Part shown: one piece after another, positions 11,647 through 21,236 of the stretch
Layout: each line of letters begins with the position of its first letter
Position numbering within the stretch: position 1 is the first letter of the stretch
Assembly (NCBI RefSeq): GCF_900110555.1
Contig: NZ_FOEE01000018.1
Coordinates: 23,355-87,354, forward strand
Direction: 5' to 3'
Source: Trujillonella endophytica
GTDB lineage: Bacteria; Actinomycetota; Actinomycetes; Mycobacteriales; Geodermatophilaceae
Length of the DNA: 64,000 bases
Notes under the pieces: model-generated
What the model was told of the DNA's origin: nothing
Database searches by the model: none
The model's input: the letters and a program-made list of their open reading frames with translations, nothing else
Translations under genes and position numbers: made by a program

Positions 11647-13455
11647 TCAGGGCTGCACGTGGCGCAGCGCGAAGTCCAGCGCGAGCTCGACCTGGCGGAT
11701 CGTCTCCTCGATCACCAGCGAGCCGTGCCCGGCGTCGAACCGGTACACCTCGTGCGCCTTGCCCAGCCGCTCCAGCTCGCCCAAGTAGTTCTCGATCTGC
11801 CGGATCGGGCACCGCGGGTCGTTCGCCCCCGCGACGACGAGCACAGGGGCGCTCACGGCCTCCACGTACGTGAGGGGGGAGGAGCGGACGTAGACGTCGC
11901 GCACCTCGTCCGGTGAGCCGCCGAACAGGGCCCGGTCGTACGCGCGCAGGCCCTCCATCTCGTCCTCGTAGGCGGCCAGGTAGTCGGCCACCGGCACCTC
12001 GGCGATGCCCGCCGCCCACCGCTCCGGCTGCGTGCCCAGGGCGAGCAGCGTGAGGAAGCCACCCCAGGAGCCGCCCGTGATCAGCGCGCGGGCGGGATCG
12101 AGCAGCCCCTCGGCGACGAGCGCGTCGTAGACGGCCGCGACGTCCTCCAGCTCGGTCGGCCCCGGGCGGCCGGTGAGCGCGTCGCGCCAGGCGCTGCCGT
12201 ACCCGGTGGACCCGCGGTAGTTCACGTGCACGACGGCGTACCCGGCGTCGACGTAGGCCGCCCGGCGGGCCCGGTAGGAGTCGTCGTCGGCGGCCTCGGG
12301 GCCACCGTGCACGAGGAACGCCGTGGCGTACGGCGGCGGGCCGGCCGGGCGGACCAGCAGCGCGTGCACGTCGCCCCCCGGGCCGGGGATCCAGCGGTCC
12401 TCCACGGGGTACGCCTCCGGTGGCGCCTCGCCGGGCGCGGCCAGCACCACCGGCCCGTCGGCGCGGCGGATCACCGGGGGCAGCGCCGCCGAGGACCAGG
12501 CCAGCTCCACGGTGCCGTCGGGCCGCGCCGTCGCGCCGCGGACGACGCCGCGCGGGGTGTCCAGCTGCTCCAGCGTGCCGGTGGCCAGGTCGTAGCGGTA
12601 CAGCTCGCTGCGGGCGGCGTGGTCGTGCCCGACCAGCAGCGCGCTGCCGTCGGGGTACCAGCCGGCGGTCACGTCACCGGGCAGGTCGAGCCCGATCTCG
12701 GTCTCGGTGTCGGTGCCCACGTCCCAGACCAGCAGTTCCTCGCGGCCGCGACGCTCGTGGCCGACCAGCAGCCGCCGGTCGCCGGAGAGGGGCGCGAACT
12801 CCAGCGCGTGCAGGCCGCGGCCCTCGCCGTCCCACTTCTCGGCCACGACGGCGGGCGCCTCGAGGGTGGTGTCGGCGGTCCGCAGCACCCGCAGGGCGGG
12901 GTAGCGGGGGTCGCCGTGCTCGGAGTGGGAGATCACCAGCAGGTCCTCGTCGTGGGTGAGCGCGTCCACCGACGCCGGGTCGGGGTGCCGGTAGACCACC
13001 CGCGCGGGGCCGCCGGTCGGCGCCAGCCACAGCTCGCTGCCGTCGTCCGTGGAGCGGCCCACCGCCACGGTCCCGTGCCCGATCTCCAGGCCGGCCGGGT
13101 AGGCGGGGCCGACATCGGGCAGCGCGACCCGGTCCTCGCCGCCGGCGAAGGGCTGCACCATCCACACGCCGAACTCGTCGCCGTCGGTGTCGGCGAACCA
13201 CCAGATGGTCTCGCCGTCGGGGGAGAGCGTGGCGATCATCGTGCCGTTGGCCCGGTCGGTGACCTGCCGGTGGACGCCGGTGGTGCGGTCCCACGCGTAC
13301 TGCTCGACAACGCCGCTGACGTCGGAGGAGTACAGGTTGCGGTGCGGGGCCTCCAGGGCCCAGTCCGGCAGGCTGACCCGCGGGGCGCGGAACCGGGCCT
13401 GCCAGCGGGCGGTGACCTCCGGGGGGAGGGTGGGAGACGTCGGGGAGGCAGTCAC
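11647..13455 (-). CDS. S9 family peptidase (prolyl oligopeptidase type)
   Basis: 602 residues. The N-terminal ~350 residues have WD/propeller-like repeats. The C-terminal alpha/beta hydrolase domain (about 360-602) carries the serine nucleophile in ALITGGSWGGFLTLLAL, the Asp in AGANDPRCPIRQ and the His in DAGHGS, in S9 order. No signal peptide is visible, so it is probably cytosolic. Such enzymes cleave short peptides; acyl-peptide hydrolase-like activity is equally possible. It lies 4 nt after a CNNM protein gene and probably shares its transcript. Confidence 0.9.
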   Translation of the reverse strand: MTASPTSPTLPPEVTARWQARFRAPRVSLPDWALEAPHRNLYSSDVSGVVEQYAWDRTTGVHRQVTDRANGTMIATLSPDGETIWWFADTDGDEFGVWMVQPFAGGEDRVALPDVGPAYPAGLEIGHGTVAVGRSTDDGSELWLAPTGGPARVVYRHPDPASVDALTHDEDLLVISHSEHGDPRYPALRVLRTADTTLEAPAVVAEKWDGEGRGLHALEFAPLSGDRRLLVGHERRGREELLVWDVGTDTETEIGLDLPGDVTAGWYPDGSALLVGHDHAARSELYRYDLATGTLEQLDTPRGVVRGATARPDGTVELAWSSAALPPVIRRADGPVVLAAPGEAPPEAYPVEDRWIPGPGGDVHALLVRPAGPPPYATAFLVHGGPEAADDDSYRARRAAYVDAGYAVVHVNYRGSTGYGSAWRDALTGRPGPTELEDVAAVYDALVAEGLLDPARALITGGSWGGFLTLLALGTQPERWAAGIAEVPVADYLAAYEDEMEGLRAYDRALFGGSPDEVRDVYVRSSPLTYVEAVSAPVLVVAGANDPRCPIRQIENYLGELERLGKAHEVYRFDAGHGSLVIEETIRQVELALDFALRHVQP

Positions 13456-13459
13456 CCGG

Positions 13460-14557
13460 TCATCTTCCCCCGCTGCCGGCGCCCGCCTCCGCGCCGGTCC
13501 GGCGGCCGGCGGCGTCCGCGGCCAGCTCCACCGCCGCGTCGCGCACGTCGCCGATGAGGAGCTCGAGCACGTCCTCCAGGGCCACGACGCCGACCGCGTC
13601 CGCGAGCGGCCCGACGACCCCCAGGTGGGCTCCCTGCGTGCGCATCTCGGCGAGGACGTCGGGGAGCCCGCTCCCGGGGGCCAGCGGCACCAGCGGGACG
13701 ACGGACTCCTCCGGCATCGGGCGGTCCCGGGCCTCGCCCTGCGCCCCGAGCGCGTCCTTGATGTGCACGAAGCCGGCCAGCGCGCCGTCGTCGCCGCGCA
13801 CCGGGTAGCGGCTGAACCCGTGCTCGGCGACGACGGCCTCCAGCTGCCGCGGCGTCGTCGTCCGGGGGACGGTGACCACCGACGCCATCGGCATGAGCAC
13901 GTCCTCGACCGCGTGCTGCTCGAAGGTGAGCGCCCCGGTGGCCAGGTCGCCGACCTCGCGGCCGAGCCGGCCCTCCTTGCGGGACTGGGTGATCATCGAC
14001 CGGATCTCGGCCTCGTCGAAGCTGGCGGCGACCTCGTCGGTCGGCGTCACCCCGAACAGCCGCACGAAGCCGTTCGCCGTCGTGTTGAAGAACCAGATGA
14101 CCGGGGACAGCAGCCGGGCGAACGTGGCCAGCGCCGGGCCGAGCGCCAGGGCGGCGCGATCCGGCCCGGCGATGGTGATGTTCTTGGGCACCATCTCGCC
14201 CAGCACCATGTGCAGGACCGTCACCAGCGACAGGGCGATCACCAGCGCGACCGGGTGCAGCAGCGCCTCCGGGACGCCGACCGCCGCCATCGGCTTCTCG
14301 ATCAGGTGGGCGACGGCGGGCTCGCCCACGGCGCCCAGACCCAGCGAGCACAGCGTGATGCCCAGCTGCGCGCCGGCCATCATCTTCGACACGTTGCGCA
14401 GGGCCGCGAGGGTCTTGACCGCCCGGGCGGACCCGGCCTCCGCGCGGGGCTCGATCTGGTCCGCGCGGACCGAGACCAGCGCGAACTCGGCGGCCACGAA
14501 GAACGCGTTGCCCAGCAGCAGCGCGACGAGGACCAGCAGGCTGACGGCGTCGCTCAT
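13460..14557 (-). CDS. CNNM/CBS-domain membrane protein (second copy)
   Basis: 365 residues. The DUF21/CNNM membrane domain (about 1-190) contains GNAFFVAAEFALVSVRADQIE and the helix pair around VLHMVLGEMVPKNITIA. A cytosolic CBS pair follows (about 215-340; DVLMPMASVVTVPR, VGVVALEDVLELLIGDV). The C-terminal CorC/HlyC domain found in the first copy is missing; only a short Ala/Gly tail remains. Related proteins are linked to Mg2+/Co2+ efflux rather than haemolysis. The ATG overlaps the stop of the upstream paralogue by 4 nt. Confidence 0.88.
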   Translation of the reverse strand: MSDAVSLLVLVALLLGNAFFVAAEFALVSVRADQIEPRAEAGSARAVKTLAALRNVSKMMAGAQLGITLCSLGLGAVGEPAVAHLIEKPMAAVGVPEALLHPVALVIALSLVTVLHMVLGEMVPKNITIAGPDRAALALGPALATFARLLSPVIWFFNTTANGFVRLFGVTPTDEVAASFDEAEIRSMITQSRKEGRLGREVGDLATGALTFEQHAVEDVLMPMASVVTVPRTTTPRQLEAVVAEHGFSRYPVRGDDGALAGFVHIKDALGAQGEARDRPMPEESVVPLVPLAPGSGLPDVLAEMRTQGAHLGVVGPLADAVGVVALEDVLELLIGDVRDAAVELAADAAGRRTGAEAGAGSGGR

Positions 14558-15873
14558 GCCGCCACCTCCTCGCCGGCCGGCTCCGGCAGCCGTTCGGCAC
14601 GCACCCGGGCCACCCGCCGTCCGTCCAGGGTCTCCACGGTCAGGCAGGCGCCGGGCACGGTCACCTGGTCGCCGACGGCCGGCAGGCGCTGCAACCGCTC
14701 GGTGAGGAAGCCGGCCAGGGTCTCGTAGCGGCCCTCGGGGACGGCGATGCCGGTGCGGTCGGAGACCTCGTCGGGCCGCAGTAGGCCCGACAGCAGCCAG
14801 GAATCCTCGTCGACGCGGCGCGTCGTGCGCAGCGGCCGGTCGGTCTCGTCGGTGATCTCGCCGACCAGTTCCTCCACGATGTCCTCCAGCGTGACCAGGC
14901 CGTGCGTGGCGCCCCACTCGTCGACCACCAGGGCGACCTGCAGGCCCTGCTCGCGCAGGAGGTCCAGCAGGCGTTCCAGCTGCAGGGACGACGGCACGGC
15001 CAGCAGCGGGACGGCGAGTTCCCCGGCGGTCCGCCGGTCCCGCTCGGCCTCGGGGACGGCGACGGCGTGCTTGACGTGCACGATGCCGGTGACCTCGTCC
15101 AGGTCGGCGCCGTAGACGGGGAAGCGGGAGTTGCCCGACTCCGTGGCCGCGCGGACGACGTCGGCGGCGGTCGCGCCCGAGCCCACGGTCCACAGCCGGG
15201 TGCGGGGCGTCATGACGTCGGTGGCGTACTTATCCCGGAGCCCGAGCGACCGGGTGAGCAGCCGGGCGGCGACGGGAGAGAGGTCACCCTCCGCGGCCGA
15301 GCGGCGGGCGACGGCCATCAGCTCCTCCGCGCCGCGGGCGGAGTCCAGCTCCTCCTTGGGCTCGAAGCCCAGCCGCCGCACGATCGCGTTGGACAGCCGC
15401 TGGAGGCCGTTGACGACCCAGGCCGTCGAGGCGGTGAACGCGCGCATGCCGGGGGCGACGGCGGCCGCCACCCGCAGCGGGTTGGCGATGGCCAGGTTCT
15501 TCGGCCCGAGCTCGCCGAGCCACATCTGCAGGGCGGTCGCGAGCGCGATGGCGACGCCGTAGGCCACCCCGGTCACGGCTGCGGCGGGGACCCCCACCGC
15601 CTCCAGCGGGCCGTGCAGCAGCTGGCCGAGGGCCGGCTCGGCCAGGTAGCCGACGACGAGCGTGGTGATCGTGATGCCGAGCTGGGCCGCAGACAGCTGG
15701 GTGGACAGCCCGCGCAGCGCCGTCACCACGCCCCGGGCGCCGCGGTCCCCGGCCTCGGCGGCCTCCTCGGCACGACCGCGGTCGACGGTGGTGAGGGAGA
15801 ACTCGGCGGCGACGAAGAAGCCGGTCGCCACGGTCAGCAGCACGGCGGCGAGGAGGAGCAACCACTCGGTCAT
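14554..15873 (-). CDS. CNNM/CBS/CorC-HlyC membrane protein (first copy)
   Basis: 439 residues: DUF21/CNNM membrane domain (about 1-190; TGFFVAAEFSLTTVDRGR, LGELGPKNLAIANP), a CBS pair (about 210-340; DVMTPRTRLW, GLVTLEDIVEELVGEI), and the C-terminal CorC/HlyC domain (about 350-430; WLLSGLLRPDEVSDRTG, GRYETLAGFL). Family members are implicated in Mg2+ or Co2+ transport. It is the first gene of a three-gene operon with its paralogue and the S9 peptidase. Paired full-length and short copies are common in actinobacteria. Confidence 0.9.
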   Translation of the reverse strand: MTEWLLLLAAVLLTVATGFFVAAEFSLTTVDRGRAEEAAEAGDRGARGVVTALRGLSTQLSAAQLGITITTLVVGYLAEPALGQLLHGPLEAVGVPAAAVTGVAYGVAIALATALQMWLGELGPKNLAIANPLRVAAAVAPGMRAFTASTAWVVNGLQRLSNAIVRRLGFEPKEELDSARGAEELMAVARRSAAEGDLSPVAARLLTRSLGLRDKYATDVMTPRTRLWTVGSGATAADVVRAATESGNSRFPVYGADLDEVTGIVHVKHAVAVPEAERDRRTAGELAVPLLAVPSSLQLERLLDLLREQGLQVALVVDEWGATHGLVTLEDIVEELVGEITDETDRPLRTTRRVDEDSWLLSGLLRPDEVSDRTGIAVPEGRYETLAGFLTERLQRLPAVGDQVTVPGACLTVETLDGRRVARVRAERLPEPAGEEVAA

Positions 15874-15930
15874 CGGGCCCTCCGGTGCCCGACCGGAGGC
15901 ACTGCCAACCGGATCCGGGGACGAAACGAC

Positions 15931-15958
15931 TCAGGGGCCGCCGGATGGCGGCCCCTGA
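15931..15958 (-). terminator. Terminator after tRNA-Pro
   Basis: A perfect 12-bp stem, TCAGGGGCCGCC pairing with GGCGGCCCCTGA, and a 4-nt loop, lie 3 nt after the tRNA 3' end on the minus strand. They are followed by GTCGTTTCG, a modest T-rich run. Confidence 0.8.
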
Positions 15959-15960
15959 AC

Positions 15961-16037
15961 TGGTCGGGGTGACAGGATTTGAACCTGCGGCCTCGTCGTC
16001 CCGAACGACGCGCGCTACCAAGCTGCGCCACACCCCG
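15961..16037 (-). tRNA. tRNA-Pro(CGG)
   Basis: Read on the minus strand this 77-nt gene begins CGGGGTGTGGCGCAGC and ends in an encoded ACCA. The acceptor stem CGGGGTG/CACCCCG is intact, the anticodon stem is CGTCG/CGACG with loop TTCGGGA giving anticodon CGG (reads CCG), and the T arm contains GGTTCAAATCC. All parts pair as expected for a functional tRNA. Confidence 0.97.
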
Positions 16038-16089
16038 AGGCTTGCGGGCCCCACTCTACCTGTCCGGCCCCCTGGCCCCTGCGGCGGGC

Positions 16090-17001
16090 TCAGGCCGGGC
16101 GGGCGGTGAGCGTCAGGAGGGTCGCCTCGGGCGGGCAGGCGAAGCGGACCGGCGCGTAGGGGCTGGTGCCGAGGCCGGCGGATACGTGCAGCCAGGTGCC
16201 GTGGGGCCGCTCGGGCGACGGCTCCGCCCACCGGGACACCCAGCGCACCCGCTCCCGGTCCAGGCCGCAGTTGGTCACCAGCGCGCCGTAACCGGGCACC
16301 CGCAGCTGGCCGCCGTGGGTGTGGCCGGACAGCAGCAGGTCGTAGCCGTCGGCGGCGAACCGCTCGAGCACCCGCGGCTCGGGGGCGTGCACCAGGCCGA
16401 TGCGCAGGTCCGCGGTGGGGTCGGCCGGGCCGGCCACGGCGTCGTAGCGGTCCCGCTTGAGGTGCGGGTCGTCCACCCCGGCGAGCACGATCCGCCGGCC
16501 GTCGACGGTGATCTCGCCCCGCGCGTTGGTCAGGTCCAGCCAGCCGCGGCCGGTGAAGGCGTCGCGCATCTCCCGCCAGGGGAGGGGGTCCCCGTGCACC
16601 CGCTTGTGCTTTTTCTTGAAGTACTTCAGCGGGTTCTTGGGCTTGGGGGCGTAGTAGTCGTTCGACGACGTCACGAACGCGCCGGGGACGTCGAGCAGCC
16701 CGTCCAGCGCGCGCAGGGTCGGCGGGACGGCGTCGGACCCGGCCAGGTTGTCGCCGGTGTCGATGACCAGGTGCGGGCGGAGGCCCGCGAGCCCGGCCAG
16801 CCACTCCTGCTTGGACCGCTGACCGGCGGTCATGTGGACGTCGGAGACGTGCAGCAGCCGCAGCGGCGCCGAGCCGGGCGCCAGCACCGGGACGTCGAAG
16901 CGGCGCAGGGTCCAGCGGGTCCGCTCGTAGAGGCCCGCGTAGCCCAGCGTGGCCGCTCCGGCGACGAGCGCCCCGGCGGGGGCGGCGGTGTACCAGCGCA
17001 T
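16090..17001 (-). CDS. Calcineurin-like metallophosphoesterase
   Basis: 303 residues. An N-terminal hydrophobic segment (AAPAGALVAGAATLGYAGLY) suggests a membrane anchor. The metallophosphoesterase motifs are in order: LLHVSDVHMT, VIDTGDN, TSSNDYY (where the family has GNHD), LVHAP and LSGHTHGGQLRVP. The N in SND keeps the ligand, but the usual His of GNHD is missing. It corresponds by position to mycobacterial Rv3683, beside the PBP gene. The substrate is unknown. Confidence 0.88.
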   Translation of the reverse strand: MRWYTAAPAGALVAGAATLGYAGLYERTRWTLRRFDVPVLAPGSAPLRLLHVSDVHMTAGQRSKQEWLAGLAGLRPHLVIDTGDNLAGSDAVPPTLRALDGLLDVPGAFVTSSNDYYAPKPKNPLKYFKKKHKRVHGDPLPWREMRDAFTGRGWLDLTNARGEITVDGRRIVLAGVDDPHLKRDRYDAVAGPADPTADLRIGLVHAPEPRVLERFAADGYDLLLSGHTHGGQLRVPGYGALVTNCGLDRERVRWVSRWAEPSPERPHGTWLHVSAGLGTSPYAPVRFACPPEATLLTLTARPA

Positions 17002-17054
17002 GTCCGACCAGGGTACGGGCCGGGGCGTCGGCCGGCCGTGTCACGCTGGGGGGC

Positions 17055-17534
17055 GTGCCCCCTGCTCAGGACGAGACCGCCCCCGCCCAGCTGAAGGCCC
17101 GGCTCCGCGCCGACCTGACCACCGCGATGAAGGCCCGCGACGAGCTGCGCACGGCCACGCTGCGGATGGTGCTCGCCGCGATCAGCGCCGAGGAGGTCAG
17201 CGGGAAGGAGGCGCGCGAGCTCTCCGACGACGAGGTGCAGTCCGTCGTCCGCCGCGAGGCGAAGAAGCGGCGCGAGGCGGCCGAGGCGTTCGCCGGCGCC
17301 GGCCGCGGCCCGCAGGCCGACCGCGAGCGGGCCGAGGAGGGCGTCCTGGCCGACTACCTGCCGGCGCAGCTCGACGACGCCGACCTCGCCGCCCTCGTCG
17401 CCGACGCGATCACCACGACCGGCGCGGCCGGCATGAAGGACATGGGGCGGGTCATGGGTGCCGCGACCGCCGCCGTCGCCGGCCGGGCCGAGGGCTCGCG
17501 GGTCGCCGCGGAGGTCCGCCGCCAGCTCGGCTGA
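17055..17534 (+). CDS. GatB/YqeY domain protein
   Basis: 159 residues, fully covered by the YqeY fold: LKARLRADLTTAMKARDELRTATLRMVLAAI at the start, YLPAQLDDADLAALV in the middle, and DMGRVMGAATAAVAGRAEGSRVAAEVRRQL at the end. This fold is the tRNA-binding tail of GatB. Free-standing YqeY proteins are widespread and their role is not settled. Start GTG at 17055. It is convergent with the PBP gene 19 nt away. Confidence 0.92.
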   Translation: MPPAQDETAPAQLKARLRADLTTAMKARDELRTATLRMVLAAISAEEVSGKEARELSDDEVQSVVRREAKKRREAAEAFAGAGRGPQADRERAEEGVLADYLPAQLDDADLAALVADAITTTGAAGMKDMGRVMGAATAAVAGRAEGSRVAAEVRRQLG

Positions 17535-17553
17535 GCCGGGACGGACCGGGGGC

Positions 17554-19992
17554 TCACCCGCCGGGCGCGGGGGCGGGCGCGGGCGCGGGCTCGCCGGGGG
17601 CGAGGGTGCCGGGTTGCTGGCCACCGCCGCCGGGCTGGCCGCCGCCTCCGGGCTGGCCGCCACCGCCGGGCTGGCCGCCGCCCCCGCCACCGGGCTGGCC
17701 GCCGGGCGTCGGGGTGGGCGTCGGGGTGGGCGTGGGCGTGGGCTCCGGGGCGGGCTCCACGTACTGCGAGCCGTTGCTCACCTGGATGAGCACCACCTGG
17801 TCGACGACGGCACGGCCACCGGCGGCCGGGCTCGTGCCGACCACGGTGCCCTCGGGTCGGTCGCTGTCGACGGCGACGGTCTCGAAGCGGAAGCCGGCCG
17901 CGCCCAGCGCCTGCTGGCAGCCGCTCACCGTCGAGCAGCTGGGGACCGGGCGGGTGTTGCCGTTCTGCACCACCGGGTCGGCGGGCGGGAAGGGCACCAT
18001 CGGCTGCCCGGTGAGGATGGGTGCCATCGCGTCGTGCCAGATCGTGGCGCCCTTGCCACCACCGAAGCCGCCGACGCTGGTGTTCCCCGCGGAGTTGAAG
18101 ACGATCACGCTCGCCGCGTACTGCGGCGTGTAGCCGACGAAGGACACCGACACGTTGTCGTTGGTCGTGCCCGTCTTGCCGGCGATCTCGTGGCCCGGCA
18201 CGAAGGCCCGGGAGGCAGTCTGCCCGCTGTGCCCCGGCTCGACGTCCTTGCGCAGCATCTGGTTGAGCGTGGTGGCGACGCCCGGCGGGATGGCCTGGGC
18301 GGCGCACGCGTTCTCCCCGACGACCGGTTCGCCGTCCTCGTCGGTGAGCGGCTCCCCGTTGCGGTCGAGCACCTGCACGATCGGCGTCGGGTCGCACCGG
18401 GTCCCGTTGGCCGCCAGCGTGGAGTAGGCCGAGGCGAGGTCGAGCGGGCTGACGGCGTCGGTGCCGAAGGTGAACGACCCGCGGTTCTCCTCGATGATCT
18501 GGTCGGCGGGGTACTGGTTGGGCGCATCGAAGTGCATGCCCATCCGCTCCGCCATCCGCACGGGCCCCTCGATGCTGCCGAGGGCGTCCTCGAGGGCGAG
18601 GAAGTAGGTGTTGGAGGACATGTAGAGCGCCCGCTCCATGTCCAGCGTGCCCGGGTAGCCGCTCCCGGCGTTGCCGATGTCGTACGGGGCCGAGCCGTCC
18701 CGGTACACGCGCGAGACGTACCGGCTCCCCGTCGTGATCGTGTAGTACTGCGAGAAGCCCCGCTCGAGGGCGGCTGCCGCCGTGAACACCTTGAACGTGG
18801 ACCCGGTGCCGCGGCTGGGGACGACGTTGAGGTTCACCGACTCGCACTCGGGGCCGTCGCAGCCGAAGCGGCGGTTGTTGGCCATCGCCAGCACGTGTCC
18901 CGTGCCCGGCTCGATCGCGGTGTAGACGCCGATCAGCGGGTCCCCGAGGGGAAGGGTGTTGAGCACCGCCTGGTCGCCGGCGGCCTGCATGTCCGGCCGC
19001 AGCGTCGTCTGGATGGTGAGCCCGCCGCTGCGGATCTGCTGGTTGGTGAGCCCGAGGGTGTCGGTCAGGTAGGCGAGCACGTAGTCGCAGAAGAAGCCGC
19101 CGATCGCCGCGTCGATGCAGTTGTTCGGCGGCGCCTGCCCGGGCACGACGGCGACGGGCGTCCCGACGATCGCGTCGTACTCCTCCTGCGTGATGCTCTC
19201 CTGGTCGAGCATGCGGCCGAGCACCTGGTCGCGCCGGACCTGCGCGTTCTCCGGGTTGTTGATCGGGTCGTCGTTCGTCGGGCTCTGCACCAGCCCGGCC
19301 AGCATCGCGGCCTCGGGCAGGGTGAGGTCGACGGCGTTCTTGCTGAAGTAGGTCTGGGCGGCGGCCTGGACGCCGTAGGCGCCGTTGCCGAAGTACACGA
19401 TGTTCAGGTAGCGCGTGAGGATCTCGTCCTTGGAGTAGGTCTCCTCCAGGGCCAGCGCCAGGCGGGCCTCGCGCAGCTTGCGGGACACGCCCGCGGTGCC
19501 GTCCTGCTCCTGGGCGGCGGCGATCTCCTCGGCGCTGTCGGCCGTCTCGATCAGCGTCTGCTTGACCAGCTGCTGGGTGAGGGTCGAGCCCCCCTCCTCG
19601 ACCTCGCCGGCGGCCAGGTTCTTCACCAGCGCGCGGAGCGTGCCCTGCACGTCCAGGCCGTTGTGCTCGTAGAACCGCGAGTCCTCGACGTCGACCAGCG
19701 CCTGCTTCATCACGTCGGAGATCTGGTCGTGCGTGACCACGGTGCGGTTGTGGTCGTAGAACATCGTGATCAGCGAGCCGTCGGCGGCCAGCACCCGGCT
19801 GTTGCCCGCCGGCGTGGCGTCGGTCAGCTCGACCGGGAGCGCGTCGAGCAGGGACGCGGAGTTGCGCGCCACGAGCCCGGTGCCGCCGATGAACGGCAGG
19901 AGCATCCCCGCGAGCAGGGCACCGGCCAGCACGATGGCGCCCGCGAGCTTCGCCAGGACGACGGAGCGTTGAGGGGCAACTGGAGTCGACAT
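17554..19992 (-). CDS. ponA2: Class A penicillin-binding protein with PASTA domain (PonA2-like)
   Basis: 812 residues. One N-terminal transmembrane helix (about 13-32) is followed by a GT51 glycosyltransferase (about 70-250; EDSRFYEHNGLD, GGSTLTQQLVKQ) and a transpeptidase (about 340-650; SRGTGSTFK with the active Ser, SSN in MYMSSNTYF, KTGTTND). Next comes one PASTA domain (about 685-750), then a PTPTP and GQPGGGG repeat tail. It polymerises and cross-links peptidoglycan outside the membrane. Position next to the metallophosphoesterase and two ArsA-like genes matches M. tuberculosis ponA2. The ATG at 19992 fits the membrane helix placement. Confidence 0.95.
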   Translation of the reverse strand: MSTPVAPQRSVVLAKLAGAIVLAGALLAGMLLPFIGGTGLVARNSASLLDALPVELTDATPAGNSRVLAADGSLITMFYDHNRTVVTHDQISDVMKQALVDVEDSRFYEHNGLDVQGTLRALVKNLAAGEVEEGGSTLTQQLVKQTLIETADSAEEIAAAQEQDGTAGVSRKLREARLALALEETYSKDEILTRYLNIVYFGNGAYGVQAAAQTYFSKNAVDLTLPEAAMLAGLVQSPTNDDPINNPENAQVRRDQVLGRMLDQESITQEEYDAIVGTPVAVVPGQAPPNNCIDAAIGGFFCDYVLAYLTDTLGLTNQQIRSGGLTIQTTLRPDMQAAGDQAVLNTLPLGDPLIGVYTAIEPGTGHVLAMANNRRFGCDGPECESVNLNVVPSRGTGSTFKVFTAAAALERGFSQYYTITTGSRYVSRVYRDGSAPYDIGNAGSGYPGTLDMERALYMSSNTYFLALEDALGSIEGPVRMAERMGMHFDAPNQYPADQIIEENRGSFTFGTDAVSPLDLASAYSTLAANGTRCDPTPIVQVLDRNGEPLTDEDGEPVVGENACAAQAIPPGVATTLNQMLRKDVEPGHSGQTASRAFVPGHEIAGKTGTTNDNVSVSFVGYTPQYAASVIVFNSAGNTSVGGFGGGKGATIWHDAMAPILTGQPMVPFPPADPVVQNGNTRPVPSCSTVSGCQQALGAAGFRFETVAVDSDRPEGTVVGTSPAAGGRAVVDQVVLIQVSNGSQYVEPAPEPTPTPTPTPTPTPGGQPGGGGGGQPGGGGQPGGGGQPGGGGQQPGTLAPGEPAPAPAPAPGG
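17575..17760 (-). repeat. Pro-Thr and Gly-Gln-Pro-Gly coding repeats in the PBP tail
   Basis: The last ~60 codons of the PBP gene encode PTPTPTPTPTP, then about four GGQPGGGG-type units, then APAPAPAPGG. The DNA shows matching short tandem repeats (GGGGTGGGCGTC and GCCGCCGGGCTGGCC variants). Such low-complexity coding repeats change length easily between strains. Confidence 0.85.
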
Positions 19993-20033
19993 CGCCGACG
20001 AATGTACGGTGTCGCGCCCGCGCGACGCCGGGA

Positions 20034-21236
20034 TCAGGCGCGGCGCGCGGGCAGCACCCGGGTGCGCGGCACGCCCGTCGGCGTGTCGCCGTCGGGGCCG
20101 GTCAGCTCGTCGGCCATGACCCGCAACCCGTCGAGGTCGTGCACGTCGCCGGCGGCGGCCGGGACGGCGCGCACCGGGACCTCGGGGTGGGCGCTGGTGA
20201 ACCGGTCGGCCAGCCGCTGCTCGCGGGCCGCCAGCGTCATCCGCTCGGCGTGCACCCGCAGCGCGCCGGCGGCCAGCGCCGCGCCGTCCCCGCCGGCCTC
20301 GGCGATCTCCTCGGCCGCGGCCTCCGCCCGCGTCGCGCTGAGCGCCGTGCTCGCCGGCGGGTGGGTGCGGTTGAGCACCAGCCCGGCCAGGGGCATGCCC
20401 TCGGCCGACAGCCGGTCGACGAAGTAGGAGGCCTCGCGGAGGGCGTCGGGCTCGGGGGTGGCGACGACGACGAAGTAGGTGCCCGGCCGGCGCAGCAGCT
20501 CGTAGGTGGCGGTGGCCCGCTCCCGGAACCCGCCGAACATCGTGTCCAGCGCGGAGACGAACGCGGAGATGTCGCGCAGCAGCTGCCCGCCGAGGATCTT
20601 GCTGATGATCCGGCTGAACACCATGAACCCCGCGCCGACCAGCCGGATGCCCGCCCGGCCGCCGGCCCGCGCCGGCGCGGTCAGCAGCCGGATCATCGTG
20701 CCGTCGAGGAACCGGCCCATCCGGTTGGGTGCGTCGAGGAAGTCCAGCGCCGACCGGGACGGCGGCGTGTCGACGACGATGAGGTCCCAGCGGTCGGTGG
20801 CGCGCAGCTGGCCGAGCTTCTCCATCGCCATGTACTCCTGCGTGCCCGCGAAGGAGGACGACAGCGACTGGTAGAAGGGGTTGGCGAGGATCTGCTCGGC
20901 CCGCTCGGGCGTCGAGTGCGCGGCGACGACGTCGTCGAACGTCCGCTTCATGTCCAGCATCATCGCGTGCAGCTCGCCGTCGACCCCCGGGACGTCGACC
21001 TGCCGCGGCTCGTTGTCCAGCTCCTCCAGCCCCAGCGACTGCGCCAGCCGCCGGGCCGGGTCGATGGTCAGGACGACGACCGTGCGCCCGGCCTCGGCCG
21101 CGGCCAGGGCCAGCGCCGCCGACGTCGTCGTCTTGCCGACGCCACCGGCGCCGCAGCACACCAGGATCCGGGTCTCGGGGTCGGCGATGAGGGCGGCCAG
21201 GTCCATGGGCAGGGCCGGGCGTGGCTGCCCGCTCAC
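20034..21236 (-). CDS. ArsA/Get3-family ATPase (second of pair)
   Basis: 400 residues. P-loop [19 protein letters not shown] near the N-terminus, [11 protein letters not shown] (switch-like segment typical of ArsA/Get3), and [19 protein letters not shown]. Family members are ATP-driven membrane-protein targeting or anion-pump ATPases. The actinobacterial pair next to ponA2 (Rv3679-Rv3680 in M. tuberculosis) is Get3-like and not tied to arsenic. The GTG overlaps the stop of the partner gene by 4 nt, so the two are made together and may form a heteromer. Confidence 0.9.
   Translation of the reverse strand: MSGQPRPALPMDLAALIADPETRILVCCGAGGVGKTTTSAALALAAAEAGRTVVVLTIDPARRLAQSLGLEELDNEPRQVDVPGVDGELHAMMLDMKRTFDDVVAAHSTPERAEQILANPFYQSLSSSFAGTQEYMAMEKLGQLRATDRWDLIVVDTPPSRSALDFLDAPNRMGRFLDGTMIRLLTAPARAGGRAGIRLVGAGFMVFSRIISKILGGQLLRDISAFVSALDTMFGGFRERATATYELLRRPGTYFVVVATPEPDALREASYFVDRLSAEGMPLAGLVLNRTHPPASTALSATRAEAAAEEIAEAGGDGAALAAGALRVHAERMTLAAREQRLADRFTSAHPEVPVRAVPAAAGDVHDLDGLRVMADELTGPDGDTPTGVPRTRVLPARRA

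Noticed and set aside
17458..20427. 989-codon open frame on the plus strand over the PBP gene
   Set aside because: Antisense shadow of ponA2. It lacks any domain and has Arg/Gly/Asp/Val-only composition.
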